From Nectonema munidae (taxonomy: Eukaryota; Nematomorpha; Nectonematoida; Nectonematidae), in NCBI GenBank assembly GCA_030549495.1, contig JAUIRK010000686.1, forward strand, positions 1 through 64,000: DNA of 64,000 bases, read 5' to 3'. Positions within the stretch are counted from its first letter, which is position 1. Each line of letters starts with the position of its first letter. Positions 24,412 to 34,679 of the stretch are shown here, in pieces. Made by a program: the position numbers and the translations under genes. The notes beneath the pieces are model-generated. The model made no database searches and was not told the origin of the DNA. It saw only the letters and a program-made list of their open reading frames with translations.

Positions 24412-25034
24412 CAGGGCCGTATCAAGGGGGATGGCAATTGCCACGGGCCCCACACCTAGGGGACGCCATTTCATTGCCACTGACGTCAGCGCAGCAGAGC
24501 TTGAGATGGAAATTGAGGACATTCAAATGTTTTTGAAACTTTGGAAGTAAAAACCAGCAAACGCTATGGAGTTACTTGGTTTCCTGTCCTCGCACTCAGG
24601 ACTCTGTCCGAATCTACAAGTGGCTCTGAGGATCATGTTGACAATTGGAGCTTCTATTGCATCCTGTGAAGGGTCATTCAGCGAGCTAAAACTTATTAAG
24701 TCCTACCTAAGGAGCACTATGGGGCAAGCCCGCCTCCGAAGCCTGGCTCTTATCAGCATTGAGAAAGAAGTTCTCGATTCTGTTGATTTTGACGAAGTCA
24801 TCGATCATTTTGCTGCTGCTAAAACACGAAAAATGAACATCTAATGGAGACTGTCTTTGACTCAGCCAGTATATTTCTGAATTATGTGGCTTAATAAAAA
24901 TATGAGCATTTTTTTTCTAAATCACTTTTTAAGCCAGAATGGAGTGGGGATGAGTGAGAAAAGAAAGAGCAAGGGGTGAGGACTCCATTTAGGACCTTTG
25001 CTCTGGGACGCCACGATCCCTTGATACGGCCCTC
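24412..25034 (+). mobile_element. Short hAT transposon with 8-bp target duplication
   Basis: Terminal inverted repeats CAGGGCCGTATCAAGGG (left, 24412) and its complement at 25018-25034 match at 16 of 17 positions. They are flanked by perfect 8-bp direct repeats ATAAAGAT at 24404-24411 and 25035-25042, the hallmark of hAT insertion. The element is only 623 bp long and keeps just the C-terminal part of a transposase. It is thus an internally deleted, non-autonomous copy. The intact duplication and good terminal repeats point to a fairly recent insertion. Its GC content is far above that of the flanks. Confidence 0.92.
24566..24844 (+). CDS. hAT C-terminal dimerisation domain, truncated transposase
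   Basis: A 92-codon frame begins MELLGFLSSHSG and contains ASCEGSFSELKLIKSYLRST followed by RLRSLALISIEKE. This is the hATC dimerisation signature of ZMYM1-like hAT transposases (S-FS-LK-IK-LR-M-RL--LALISIE). In full transposases it lies at the C-terminus and drives dimer formation. The same frame continues upstream (LEMEIEDIQMFLKLWK) but is separated from the ATG by a TAA. The RNase-H-like catalytic Asp residues are absent, so no transposition activity is expected. If expressed it could at most act as a dimerisation partner. The frame ends at TAA just after KTRKMNI. Confidence 0.75.
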   Translation: MELLGFLSSHSGLCPNLQVALRIMLTIGASIASCEGSFSELKLIKSYLRSTMGQARLRSLALISIEKEVLDSVDFDEVIDHFAAAKTRKMNI

Positions 25035-25042
25035 ATAAAGAT

Positions 25043-27180
25043 GTCATTAAACGAAGCATTTGGGTTAATATATATACAAAAATGCCCATTGTGCCTTTCC
25101 AAATAAAAATGCCGGCTAATCTTACTCCACTAGACTCTTTATAAGCCTACTTAATTTTAGTCATTATTTTTTTTATCATATTATGACATACAATGTTTTA
25201 TTTGAAAATTAGCTCAAAAATATGAAAATCACTATTAAAACAAATACCTCTCTACTTCGCATTTTGTTATCAACAAAAAATATTTAAAAAATGTGTCGGC
25301 TTTTAAAAATATGAGAACAAAAACTTGATGGGTTAAGGGACAACACGGCCTCGAGACAATTTGGTGTCTGGACAATTCGGCACCAAGGGCATATTAATTT
25401 AAATATATTTAGAGGGGGGATTGTGTAGAGTGGGAATTCTCCCTGAACGGAATTTTTAAAGTTTGGCTTGAAATAAAAAAATCGAGTGGATTCAACTTAT
25501 AAGAGTGGATTCAAGTCGATTTATCAAAAAAAGTACGCACAGCGAAGTTTACATCATGCTATTTATAATTAGTTTAACCGTGAAAATATTTTTGTGAACG
25601 AACATTGTGACATAGGTAACGAAGAATAAACCAACGTCAATTAGTTTCACTTGCAGTTAGCATATGTGAAATATAAAAGAAATACTAAATTTAGATTGTG
25701 ATACGAATAAGTACCAAAACGACGTTAAATTTTGATTTATATGTTACTGATCAACTAAAACTACCATCGATGTGTTCGTAGAGTTATAGACTATAACAGT
25801 TATGCCTAACCCTATGTTCGGTGGATTCCAAAAGATCCACGGTTCTAAAAATTTGGAAAAGCAGAATAAACATCTAATAAAAGTTTTATACCAAATTGCA
25901 GGTTATTCGGTTTAGGCTTTTCACTACGAGCATTTCTAGCTATGCCTTTAGCCGTTTAAAAGTTAGTTAGGATTAGTTAGCAAGCTAGGTAGGTAGTTTG
26001 CATGTCAATAAGCATACATTTATAAAATCCTATGCTATAATATATACAAATTACAAATTCATTTTTTAGAAAAATCTGTTTTTGGACGTTTTCGTTTTTA
26101 GTAAGGATTGGTTTAGGATGCTTTGACCAGACACTCTTCTAGAGCCTTTAACAATTTCGAAGAATCTAAAAGAGTAGCAAGTAAAATAGATCCCTTTGCT
26201 GATACTTAAAAATACAGAATTTTTACCATCGCTGTTTAATCCCTTGTTTAGCCTTAAAACAGAATAGACAAAACTCCTAATTAAAAATTGAATGAAAACT
26301 AGAACTTTTTCGTTGTCATATTGAAAAGCGAAAAGCGGAGCGAACTGACGATCGAATCGTTGTTGACTATTGAAGTAAAAAGACTAACAAAAAAACAATG
26401 CAATTAACTACGATGTTTTCTAAAGTTTTCCAAACACGACTTGGTTGTCTTTGTTAAAAAAACTTTTCCCTCCCTTTCCTTGAGGATATATATATTGCAA
26501 AACACTTTATGAGCATCAAATACGATACATTTGTAACGTTTTACGTCAGCGGGTATGTTTTTCCACACGAAACAACATCATTCTATCTAAGCAAGTGATA
26601 CAACAACCACGTTCAAGGCAGTAGGTGGTAATCAATGATTCTGGCGTTAGTCCAATATATAGGAAGCTACATATAATTATTATGTAGCAAATGTTAGGAT
26701 GAAAAAGATGGCAAATCTTGCTCGAACACAAATTTCAATCAATATCAGCGCGTTTATATATAACAATGTGATTTGTGATAAATCAGCATATTCATGAATT
26801 ATATATAAGCTCAGAAAAATACAACATGCAACGACGAGCTCAAAGCTTGATAGTAGGGATTGTGAAATTTTGTTAGCAAAGAAACATTTTATTGCAGGCC
26901 TTGATTTGATACGGTCACACACGTGTCATATTAGATTTCTTTCGAAAGTTGATATCACCATACTCTGATTCAAAAAGCTCGACCAAAAACCACTGAAGGT
27001 AAAATCAAGAAGAAATTGTGGCTTTGCGGTCGGGTTGGAACTTGTTTTACTTGGGGCCAAGGAGTGTTGCATGCACAATTTTTCTCTTAGGTAAGATAAA
27101 CGGAATGCAACCATGTAAAAAGTGAAAATATCTTACTACGTTAGAGAGGTTTCATTCAGTGAAGGTATCAAACATAAGTT
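25043..27180. other. No gene recognised
   Basis: AT-rich with a few moderate-GC patches. A short inverted motif (TTGGTGTC and GGCACCAA) at about 25360-25385 may be an element end. Minus-strand open frames at 26680-26922 and 26926-27114 have no recognisable domains. The first has a hydrophobic stretch that could be a membrane segment if translated. Confidence 0.35.
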
Positions 27181-27186
27181 TGCGTC

Positions 27187-27221
27187 GTCCCCCTCCCTCC
27201 CTCCCGGATGCGCGTCCCCGG
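27187..27221 (-). mobile_element. GGGCGCACATC-type transposon end
   Basis: CCCTCCCTCCCTCCCGGATG followed by CGCGTCCCCGG matches the right ends at 36600-36633 and 37069-37102 (ATGTGCGCCCCTGA). Confidence 0.35.
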
Positions 27222-28100
27222 TTAAAATGTGAAGAAATTTAAAAATTTTATTTTTCTAAAACGAGCAATTATCTTTTGATTTGGAAAAGGAGATTTTCTT
27301 TAGTTACCAAGCGTTACCTTTTTTGGGAGAAAGTAGAAACATTGATGAGTTTAATTTGTGACTTATAATAATTCAAAGATTAGAAATAGCAATATTTCTT
27401 CCTTTTCTTTAGTTTATGCAGAAAAGAATCAACCAAAGCTGTTTGACGACTTATTTACTCCAGGATTATTCAATGAAAGGAATCACACAAAAAATATACC
27501 TGACCCCCAGGAAAAAAGGAATTTTTTTATCTTGATTTGAACTTATTTATAAGAAAAACGAAAAAATTAGTGTTTTTTCATAAAATTATAGATTATCTTT
27601 ATTTTTTCCCCTTAATCACGATCTAAATTATAATTCCATTTTAATAGTCAAAGAAAATTATGAAAAAATTTACTAAATAAAACTTTAAAGCCTCCTGAAA
27701 GTTCCATAAAAAGATAATCATGTACTTGAACATATATATAGATGTTCAAGTAGATGGACGAATTCTGAATGGACAAGTTTAAATGAAAGATTTGCACTTA
27801 GACGAAAAATTATTACGTTTAGTCGATTCGGACGTGATCCCAGGTGAACGAATCTTCAATGGTTGAAAACCGTTTTTTCTATCATGTACAGATATTTTGC
27901 TATCTTTTACTGATTACTTTCAATTTTGCTTAATATTTATTTAAATATTTGCATCTAAATAATTTTCTCATAAAAATATACTATTTATTTTTATACGCGA
28001 GCAAAAGTTTTAGGCCATAACTAAAAACGATATTATTTTGTTTTTTTGTTTTAAGTTTTTTTTGGAATTAAATGCTAAAAATATAAGCATATAAGTACAT
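27222..28100. other. AT-rich, no gene recognised
   Basis: There is nothing but short random frames. A short inverted motif around TTGAACATATATATAGATG near 27727-27745 could form a hairpin. Confidence 0.4.
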
Positions 28101-28175
28101 TACAACCTCGGGATAAAGACATCTTAGTAGTAGGGACATCTCGAAAATAGGGAGTTTTGGAGGAGAACCTTTTTT
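28101..28175 (+). mobile_element. Tigger-like terminus
   Basis: TACAACCTCGGGATAAAGAC followed by a second unit GGGACATCTCGAAAATAGGG resembles the left end of the Tigger at 39148 (CCTCGG.., GGACACCTC). No coding part follows, and the piggyBac-like end at 28184 cuts in. Confidence 0.45.
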
Positions 28176-28183
28176 TTATACAC

Positions 28184-28236
28184 ATTAACCCTATTCGTGA
28201 CGGGCTAATTTCATTTCATCAGTGACGGAGGGATAT
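28184..28236 (+). mobile_element. piggyBac-like left end (TTAA-flanked)
   Basis: TTAACCCTATTCGTGACGGG stands at the start. The same terminus recurs at 42883 and, complemented, at 56548-56568 (CGTCACGAAAGGGTTAA). TTAA is the specific piggyBac target. The right end was not found. Confidence 0.45.
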
Positions 28237-28415
28237 ATTAGCCGGGGTACGGATAAAATCCCCGCGGAGACAAAATCCCCCTCCCCCTGGACAAAATCCC
28301 TTCTCTCAAAATGAGAAAGAGGACAGAACCCCCTTCTCTTTTAAAAACACAAAAACTTGATTTTAATATTAGAGTTAGTATTAACACAAGCCAACGCCCC
28401 CCCCCCCCTTCACTA
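28237..28415. repeat. C-rich block with GACAAAATCCCC direct repeats
   Basis: Three direct copies of (G)ACAAAATCCC(C) within about 60 bp are followed by a C-run (about 28396-28407). The composition is unlike the flanks. It is probably another MITE or a microsatellite-like expansion. Confidence 0.4.
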
Positions 28416-28417
28416 AA

Positions 28418-29885
28418 AAATTAATTGTAGAAAATTGGCTCAATCATATCCCTTCAAATTTTGTGACTTTTCTTAAAATCGCTAGCTGCATCTTTTGAAA
28501 CCATTTTCATGGTAGTTGAATGACCCCTTCATGTCCAAAACTGTCAATCAAAATCAAAAATTAAATTTTTTCAGCAAAATTTTGACATTATCTGTACTTA
28601 ACCCTATAACTTAGGATCTATATTATATAATACCTTGAAAATTTATAATTATATACAGTTTGGAACGCATAACACTTTATATATTTAATTTTTTCAATAA
28701 TAATGGCAACTTTTTAGAAAATGTCAATCAAAATTTTGATTGATCAAAAATATATCTAATAAAATATACCTTCAAATTTTACATAAAATATATGTTTTTA
28801 TACTAAATTGGTCATGCTGTTTTCATTTCTGGACTCATTTTTTACATTTAGGATTTGAAAATAGCTATAAGGGTTGATCAAATTTGCGGTTTACTTCTGA
28901 AAATTGTCTCCAAAAACATTCCTTCAAATTTTACATAAAATATATGCGTTATACTAAATCGGTTATGCTGGTTTCATTTCTGGACTCATTTTTTACGTTT
29001 AGGATGAAACCTCCAAACTGAAATCAGCATGGAGATCTAATACAAAAAATATATTTTATTGAGAATATAAAGAATATTCTAGGAAATAATGCTGTCAACC
29101 ACAAATATGATTGAAATTTTAACACTCTAATTGCAAAAAAAGATTTATTTAAAAAAATATTTTATTTAAAATGTGTATAAATGTTTTTGGAGACACTTTC
29201 TCAGATGTAAACTACAAATACTTTTAGACATTTCCAAATCATAGTTGCTAAAAGTGAGCTGAGAATTGAAATTGGCATGGTAGATTTGATATAAAAAATA
29301 TATTTGTTTAAAATTTAATTAATATTCTTGGAGTTTCAGGTGTAAATCACAAAATTGATTGACACTTTTAGACATTTTGAAAACCAAATTTAAAAAAATG
29401 ATCTAGATTTTAAATTTGGATGTTTGACTTTGTATAAAAATGTATATCTTTTTAATTTGAATAATGTTCATACATATAATTTTCAGGCGAAAACCACATA
29501 TTTTATTAACACTTTCAAAAATTTCACACCCTAATTTCAAAAATTTCACACCCTAATTTCAAAAATTGAGTACGAAAATGAAATTAGCATGATTGATTTA
29601 GTATAAAAACATATATTTTATTTAAAATTTTAATAATATTTTTGAACACAATTTTCAGGCGAAAACCGCAAATTTGATTAACACTTTCATAAATTTTCAC
29701 ACCCTAATAGTGAAAACTTAGTCGAGAAATGAAATCAACATGGTCGATTTGGTATAAAAAAAGAAATTTTATTTAAAATTTGAATGGATGTTTTCATAAG
29801 CAATTTTATGATCTATCAAAATTTTGATTGACATTTACTACAAAGTTACTATGTTTATTGGAAAAATATAAACATACATAAGTGT
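28418..29885. repeat. Satellite-armed foldback element (head-to-head arms)
   Basis: The left part repeats the head and about two units of the family in the same orientation as 8662-9110. Near 29005 the orientation switches, and about six units run in reverse (CAAATTTGATTAACACTTTC, GAAATGAAATCAACATGGTC). They end with ATTTTGATTGACATTTACTA, which mirrors the segment at 28715-28740. The element therefore folds back on itself, with satellite units forming the arms. It ends near 29885. No protein is encoded. Confidence 0.65.
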
Positions 29886-29891
29886 TAAAAA

Positions 29892-30065
29892 TGAAATTCA
29901 AGCCAACTACATAAACAATATCGATGAAAATCGAAGACAGACTTATTCACAATCATTCCAAGAAATAGAAGACGAACTATGGTCTTAGTATTCCGATGCA
30001 AGAAACATAAACACTCCTATAACAGAACCTCTTTTAAAATAGTGGAAGCTTAAAAGAATACATCT
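29892..30065 (+). pseudogene. Tigger transposase fragment (CENP-B domain)
   Basis: The plus strand reads NIDENRRQTYSQSF, QEIEDELWS (stop), YSDARNINTPITEPLLK. This parallels NVDINRKRFFSRPYYELEEQ, LWEWYTSVRSRNIPVSGPLL in the Tigger at 39732. Only the CENP-B-type DNA-binding segment is left, with at least two stops. It lies directly against the end of the foldback element at 29885. Confidence 0.7.
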
Positions 30066-30499
30066 TTCAAGGCTTCATCATAACTTAAGAATTATCGCAA
30101 TCTGCATTGTAATGTGATTTCTGGCGAAAAAGGAAAATTACAAATGATTTTTAAAATGATAATAATAATAATTATAAACCGTGTTGTAATCCTTTTACAA
30201 TAAGCAACATTTTTGTTGTGGGCAAACTTATTTTCCCAGTTTTGTAATCCAAAAGTTTAATCGTAAGTATTTTGTAAATTATACGTTTGGCACTCGTTTT
30301 TATTTGGAGGTTTATATCATCAGCAGAACTGTAACAACAAGCTCTTAGTGAGTGCAAGAGTGATTCCAGGTGAGCTACGCTAATATAAATGTAATACTTT
30401 TTCAAACCTTATTTTCTGTCCACTATGCTAATAAACGCCTAAATAATAATAATTTCATTTTGTAGTGATGTTAAGAGCTATTTTTTATATAAATTTTAT

Positions 30500-31290
30500 T
30501 TATTTTTAGTATTGAACAAATTGAACGAACATTTTTGACTTGAAATCATTAAAAAAACAGAAGTACAAATTTTTCATCATAAGAGAAGAAAAAAAGTTTA
30601 TTTGGCTCTACTAAAGAATTTTCTTTTACACTATATTTTCTTGGTTCAAACAATATTCTTTTTCCCAAGATTTTTGTTTATAATGTTGTGTTACCGATTG
30701 GCTATTCCAATGGCAAAAAAACAACAAAATTTTGTAAATCCAGGTTGCATGACCATTAGAAGCCCAATTATTTTTAAGTGTCCACAAATATTCCATTTAT
30801 AGATTTCACAATTGATAGAAGGTAAAATAATTTTCACACTTCCATAACTTTCTTTTAAGTGCACAGAACGAGCTATTGGAATACTTGAATTAATATTATT
30901 ACCATTGTGCAGCAAAACAGCTTTTAAACTTTGTTTAGCTCTTCATTCTATGAAAAATCTCCATTCATCAGGTAATCCAAAGGAATCAAATCAGTCAAGT
31001 ACATTTTTACAATAGCACAGATAACCTTCCATTTTAAATAACAAAGATGAGTCATTCTTTTGTTTTTAAAACTTGTTATAAAAACATCATTTTTTTTATA
31101 AGATTCGATTACTTTAAAACGTAAAGCCACAATTTCGGACTGTTGCTTTGTCAAACATAAGTCTCGTGAAGATCATTCAATTCTTTTTGAGTGATCAAAT
31201 GAGGCATATTACTGTGATCTGAACAAAAAGTAGCAATCCTTGAGTTATTTGATTTTGAATTTATGCTGTCTTCATATTCCGTAGGGTTCG
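30500..31290 (-). pseudogene. Remnant of an uncharacterised dispersed gene family
   Basis: Minus-strand traces give NMPHLITQKELNDL, TKQQSEIVALRFKVIES, PDEWRFFIE, AVLLHNGNNINSSIPIARSV, HLKESYGSVKI, IYKWNICGHLKIIGLL and GFTKFCCFF. CHWNSQSVTQHYKQKSWEK and SLVEPNK follow. From memory this order matches an uncharacterised protein family that is highly repeated in arthropod and cnidarian genomes (HNGN-PS-PIAHSVHLKE, then GD-K---LMG-Q-GFTK-PC-LCLWDSR). Its function is unknown. The Cys and His residues in the TK.C.FFCHW segment could bind metal. The copy is broken in several places and overlaps the open frames at 30691-30915 and 30948-31154. Confidence 0.6.
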
Positions 31291-31639
31291 TTATTTTTTG
31301 GAGGGAAAGGTTTTAGGAGAGTATTTAGGTGAAAAATAGGTCTCATAGATGAGGAGAGATTAGGATAAAAAATTTTGCTTTTTGATTTTTATTATACCCA
31401 AAAATATTTGTTAAACAAAAATAACAATTGTCTGAATGATTTAATGGCTCTCTCCACATTATGGAGATAACTATTTTGAAACATTTTTTTCCACTAAACC
31501 ATAATGTTAAGGCATTATAACAAGACTTACATCATATTTTTGGTGCTCATGATTTATCTTGGTCTCAAATTTTAGAACCAAAATAATGAAAATAAGATGT
31601 TTTTAATAACTTCGTGATTTTTCGATGTTGCAATATAAT

Positions 31640-31739
31640 CATATGCTCACCAGATGCAATCTTTTATTTCCATTATCTCTGTATAATGAACAATTTTAGT
31701 GAGTCCCAAAGTTGTTCAACATAGAGAGAGGTTTCACTG
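31640..31739 (-). mobile_element. Tigger-like terminus
   Basis: On the minus strand from 31741 it reads TA then CAGTGAAACCTCTCTCTATG. A similar unit further in (CATTATACAGAGATAATGG) makes this a doubled terminal motif, as in the other Tigger ends. A similar motif at about 31455-31475 could be the opposite end. Confidence 0.5.
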
Positions 31740-31913
31740 TAATTAGCCAAAAAAATCCAGAGTAACAAGATGTAATATTTCCTGAGCCCTGATAAACAAA
31801 AAATAGTCAAATTTTAGTTTAGAATTGATGTGTCGAGTTGATAATGTTTATAAAAAAGTTCAACAGAAAATACGATAAAAATTCAAAGAAAATATAGAAT
31901 TTAAAAAAGTAAT

Positions 31914-31919
31914 TTTATT
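31914..31919 (-). promoter_or_regulatory. Candidate polyadenylation signal of PPP1R2-like gene
   Basis: AATAAA on the minus strand, about 165 nt after the stop codon of the inhibitor-2 gene, is the first canonical signal downstream. The cleavage site cannot be read from sequence. Confidence 0.4.
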
Positions 31920-32084
31920 ATATATCTATTATTCTCAAATCAATAAAAGATGTATACATGCGCATTTTCAATTTCAGTTTACTATAATTATCTTTATATA
32001 GTCAATAAAATTAAAATAATGATCAAAAGTTAAATAAAGTTGAGATGCAATTATTGTTTAATTCGCTAAGATGTATAAATAACA

Positions 32085-32597
32085 TCACAAAGTTTCTGAC
32101 TCTTTAAGATGCATCACATTTTTAGCCGCATTTTTCTGCGCCTCAAGAATGTGTTGTGTCTCTTCTTCGTATTCGGAGTCGCCCAAATCGCTTTTAATCA
32201 AGTCCTTCGCTATCTTGGTCACTTCAAATTCGTTATAGTGTAACTTCCTACGCTCTTCAAAACTTCTCTTGCGTTCAACGGAGTAGGAAGCCTCAACTAG
32301 ATTATCTAAAAACTTTGGCTGAGTCTGAATGGATAGAGCAGAAACAAGCTTTTCCGTATTTAGTTCACTGTTGGAATCAACAGAATTTTGATAATTGAAT
32401 GGAGTTTTGGGTTCATTAATATCCATAAAGCCGTAATCTTTGTCTACGGGATGTAGCGTCTTCTCTATATTCTTCTCATCCCACTTGATTTGTTCGCGAT
32501 TTATTTCACTGCTACGACGTAAATTCAAACCGTATATGGGTTCTTGTAGGTCAAGGCTCGGGGACTTTAATATTCCTTTTTGGGGCTTTTCTTCCAT
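32085..32597 (-). CDS. PPP1R2: Protein phosphatase 1 inhibitor 2 (PPP1R2-like)
   Basis: This intact single-exon frame encodes 170 residues. Inhibitor 2 is a largely unstructured protein that binds and blocks the catalytic subunit of PP1 in the cytoplasm and nucleus. All its known contact motifs are present in order. KGILK (residues 7-11) is the SILK-type docking motif. IKWDEKN (37-43) is the degenerate RVxF region, followed by HPVDKDYGFMDINEPKTP. Thr65 in EPKTP matches the GSK3 site Thr72 of the mammalian protein. RRKLHYNEFEVTKIA (116-130) is the helix whose His-Tyr enters the PP1 active site. It is somewhat shorter than the roughly 205-residue human protein, mostly in the linker and the tail. 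The ATG sits in AGTAAAATGG, with in-frame stops upstream. The absence of introns could mean a retrocopy, but no reading-frame damage is seen. Codon use is less AT-extreme than in neighbouring debris. Confidence 0.92.
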   Translation of the reverse strand: MEEKPQKGILKSPSLDLQEPIYGLNLRRSSEINREQIKWDEKNIEKTLHPVDKDYGFMDINEPKTPFNYQNSVDSNSELNTEKLVSALSIQTQPKFLDNLVEASYSVERKRSFEERRKLHYNEFEVTKIAKDLIKSDLGDSEYEEETQHILEAQKNAAKNVMHLKESETL

Positions 32598-32849
32598 TTT
32601 ACTAGTTTAAGAAAATATCTAAAAATGTTTCAATAAAGTAGAAAATAAAAATATTGAGAAAATGTATCTATAATTGTTGATAAAATGTAAAATTTTTCTA
32701 AAATAGTATCAATACATTAATAAACTCGGAAAAGATTAATACACCAAACAATTTTGTAAAAACAAAGGAGAGATTTATTCGATTATACTAATTTTTAATT
32801 AACACGTAATGTCATAAATGCTGGAACCAATGAAATTAAAGTTTCAGTT

Positions 32850-33052
32850 TTTATAAATATATTTTAAAAATAACACTATTTAACCATAACCATAAGCCTA
32901 AAAAATCGCTTATTATTTTGTAAATATATTTTAAAAATGAAATTATCTAACCCTAACCATAGGGATAAAAATCGCTTATTCTTTTGTAAATATATTTTAA
33001 AAATGAGATTATCTAACCCTAACAATAAGCCTAAAAATCTCTTATTCTTAAC
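32850..33052. repeat. Three tandem units of about 65 bp
   Basis: Each unit holds TAAATATATTTTAAAAAT, then TATCTAACCCTAACCATA and AAATCGCTTATT. The CTAACCCTAACC part resembles a telomere-like word but is not iterated. The array lies upstream of the PPP1R2 start. Confidence 0.7.
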
Positions 33053-33284
33053 AAGATTAGATTCGAAAATATACTATGATTTTTTTCTTTACCATCATTC
33101 TCTATACTTCATCGTAGTACCACTACAACGTAGAAATCATTAAAATGACCTCTCTATCCATCTTTAAAAACAAAAAATTAATTATGTCGTCTTCCTATTT
33201 TTATTTTATATAAAAAAATATCAAATTAAAATCACAGCAAAATCTAGGTATACAGTAGAAATATGTAGTTAATGAATATTCATA

Positions 33285-33500
33285 AATGCAAGGACTTTGA
33301 CCCCTTGTCTCCACATTTTATTATATCAAATAAAAGAGGGAGCAAATGTTATTATAAGTATAAAATGAATAGACGAGAATCAATCCATACTATAGTAATG
33401 TGTAATTGAATAAGTAAACGCAAGGATTCTTACTCCATGGTCACCCCATTTTATCATTTGAAATCAAGCACGGGGCAAACTTTATTATAAAGAAATATCA
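33285..33500 (+). repeat. Two diverged direct repeats, period about 135 bp
   Basis: GCAAGGACTTTGACCCCTTG, CCACATTTTAT and GAGCAAATGTTATTATAA in the first copy match GCAAGGATTCTTACTCCATG, CCCATTTTAT and GGCAAACTTTATTATAA in the second. Confidence 0.55.
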
Positions 33501-33585
33501 CATTGAATGCACTCAACAAATGATAATTTCTTACACATAATGAAAACCTCACCTAGTTTATCCTAGTATCACAGAACTTTATCTT

Positions 33586-33831
33586 TTGACTCAATCTGCT
33601 TTTGTTAATCTTTTTGAATATTTTTGTCAATATTTATGTGAGCATCCTACTCCTAAGGAATCGACTCATGTTTACAGTGAAGGGAATGAGCAGAACAAGG
33701 TTGACATGTTCGCCAGCACTCATAATTGTGCTTATAATCACAATAGCAAGGATGTACAAAGTGTGTTCCTTGATTTTATCAGGGATCCAAGATTTAAGTC
33801 AATGGAGAACAGTATGTTCAATGATATTTGA
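33586..33831 (+). pseudogene. Unrecognised short coding trace upstream of a LINE
   Basis: An 81-codon frame (begins MTQSAFVNLFEYFCQYLCEH) has a fairly varied amino-acid mix. Beyond one stop it continues in-frame as NNVGKDHDMGQLTTDID. Its position just before the LINE endonuclease at 34070 suggests an ORF1 remnant, but no zinc knuckle or coiled coil is visible. It could equally be debris of another element. Confidence 0.25.
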
Positions 33832-34138
33832 AATAATGTCGGGAAAGATCACGACATGGGGCAGCTTACAACTGATATTGATCCATTTATTGACATTAAG
33901 AGATCAATAAACAGTTTATATATTTTCTACGATACATTATTTTTAAACAGTTTGATGTACAAATTTTCAATGTCAAATATCAAAATAAAAAACTTAATCA
34001 AGAAAAAATTTTACTCTATTTACAAATTTAAACTTTCTACTAATATTAAAAAATCTCCTATGAAAAAACATCTAGAGTTCAGAAAAAACTTAAGCACAAT
34101 TTCACTATATCACATTAACATCAAAAGCTTTGCTTTAA

Positions 34139-34267
34139 CCCATTAAGTCCCAATGCCCCATTTGGGAACATAAGTAATTTCATCTTCGTCTGCTTTTTTC
34201 AATGACTTTGAATATAAATCGTCTGCGTTTTTTTAGATATCGTCTGATTTCTATGGTACTTAATGGG
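34139..34267 (+). mobile_element. piggyBac MITE, 129 bp
   Basis: Perfect 10-bp terminal inverted repeats CCCATTAAGT and ACTTAATGGG are flanked on both sides by TTAA (34135-34138 and 34268-34271), the piggyBac target duplication. The interior has three CGTCTG motifs, including ATATCGTCTGATTT near the right end, which recurs at 56537 and, complemented, at 52254. It sits inside the decayed LINE endonuclease. Confidence 0.85.
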
Positions 34268-34465
34268 TTAATAAGAAACATGAAATTGACTTCCTATTCA
34301 AAACTATTTTGTCTTAGCGAAACCTGGCTAACAAAAACAGATAACTTTACAAATTATGCCGAAATACATTACTTTTAGAAAAGATAGACCAAATAAAAAA
34401 GGAGGTGTATACTTTGCTTCAGGAAATCATCAATTCATAGCCTAGAAATTTACTGTCCTTTAACT

Positions 34466-34679
34466 GAGCGTTTTTCAAACTGTGGGTCCCGACCCTTCAG
34501 TGGGTCGCGTGAAAAAATAAAATGGGTCATGACAAAAAAGGAAGAACATATAAATAGTCGATGTTGAATAAATGAACGTAGTTATCAAAGTTTGTCTTAT
34601 TACACCTAAGTATTATGGGTCGCGATGCAAACTGTGGTTCTTGCTATGGGTCGCAGTAAAAAAAGTTTGAAAAACGCTG
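34466..34679 (+). mobile_element. hAT MITE, 214 bp
   Basis: Terminal repeats AGCGTTTTTCAAACT (left) and AGTTTGAAAAACGCT (right) are exact inverses. The outermost base differs. Flanks CTTTAACT and CTTTAACA match at 7 of 8 positions, giving a typical 8-bp hAT duplication. The interior carries inverted GTGGGTC and GGGTCGC motifs. It is inserted in the LINE at 34070-35560. Confidence 0.85.

Noticed and set aside
26680-27114. Two adjacent minus-strand frames as a small membrane protein gene
   Set aside because: No recognisable domain, no consistent splice sites, and AT-rich random frames of this length are expected.
32950-33030. Interstitial telomere repeat
   Set aside because: The CTAACCCTAACC word occurs once per 65-bp unit and is not iterated as a telomere array would be.
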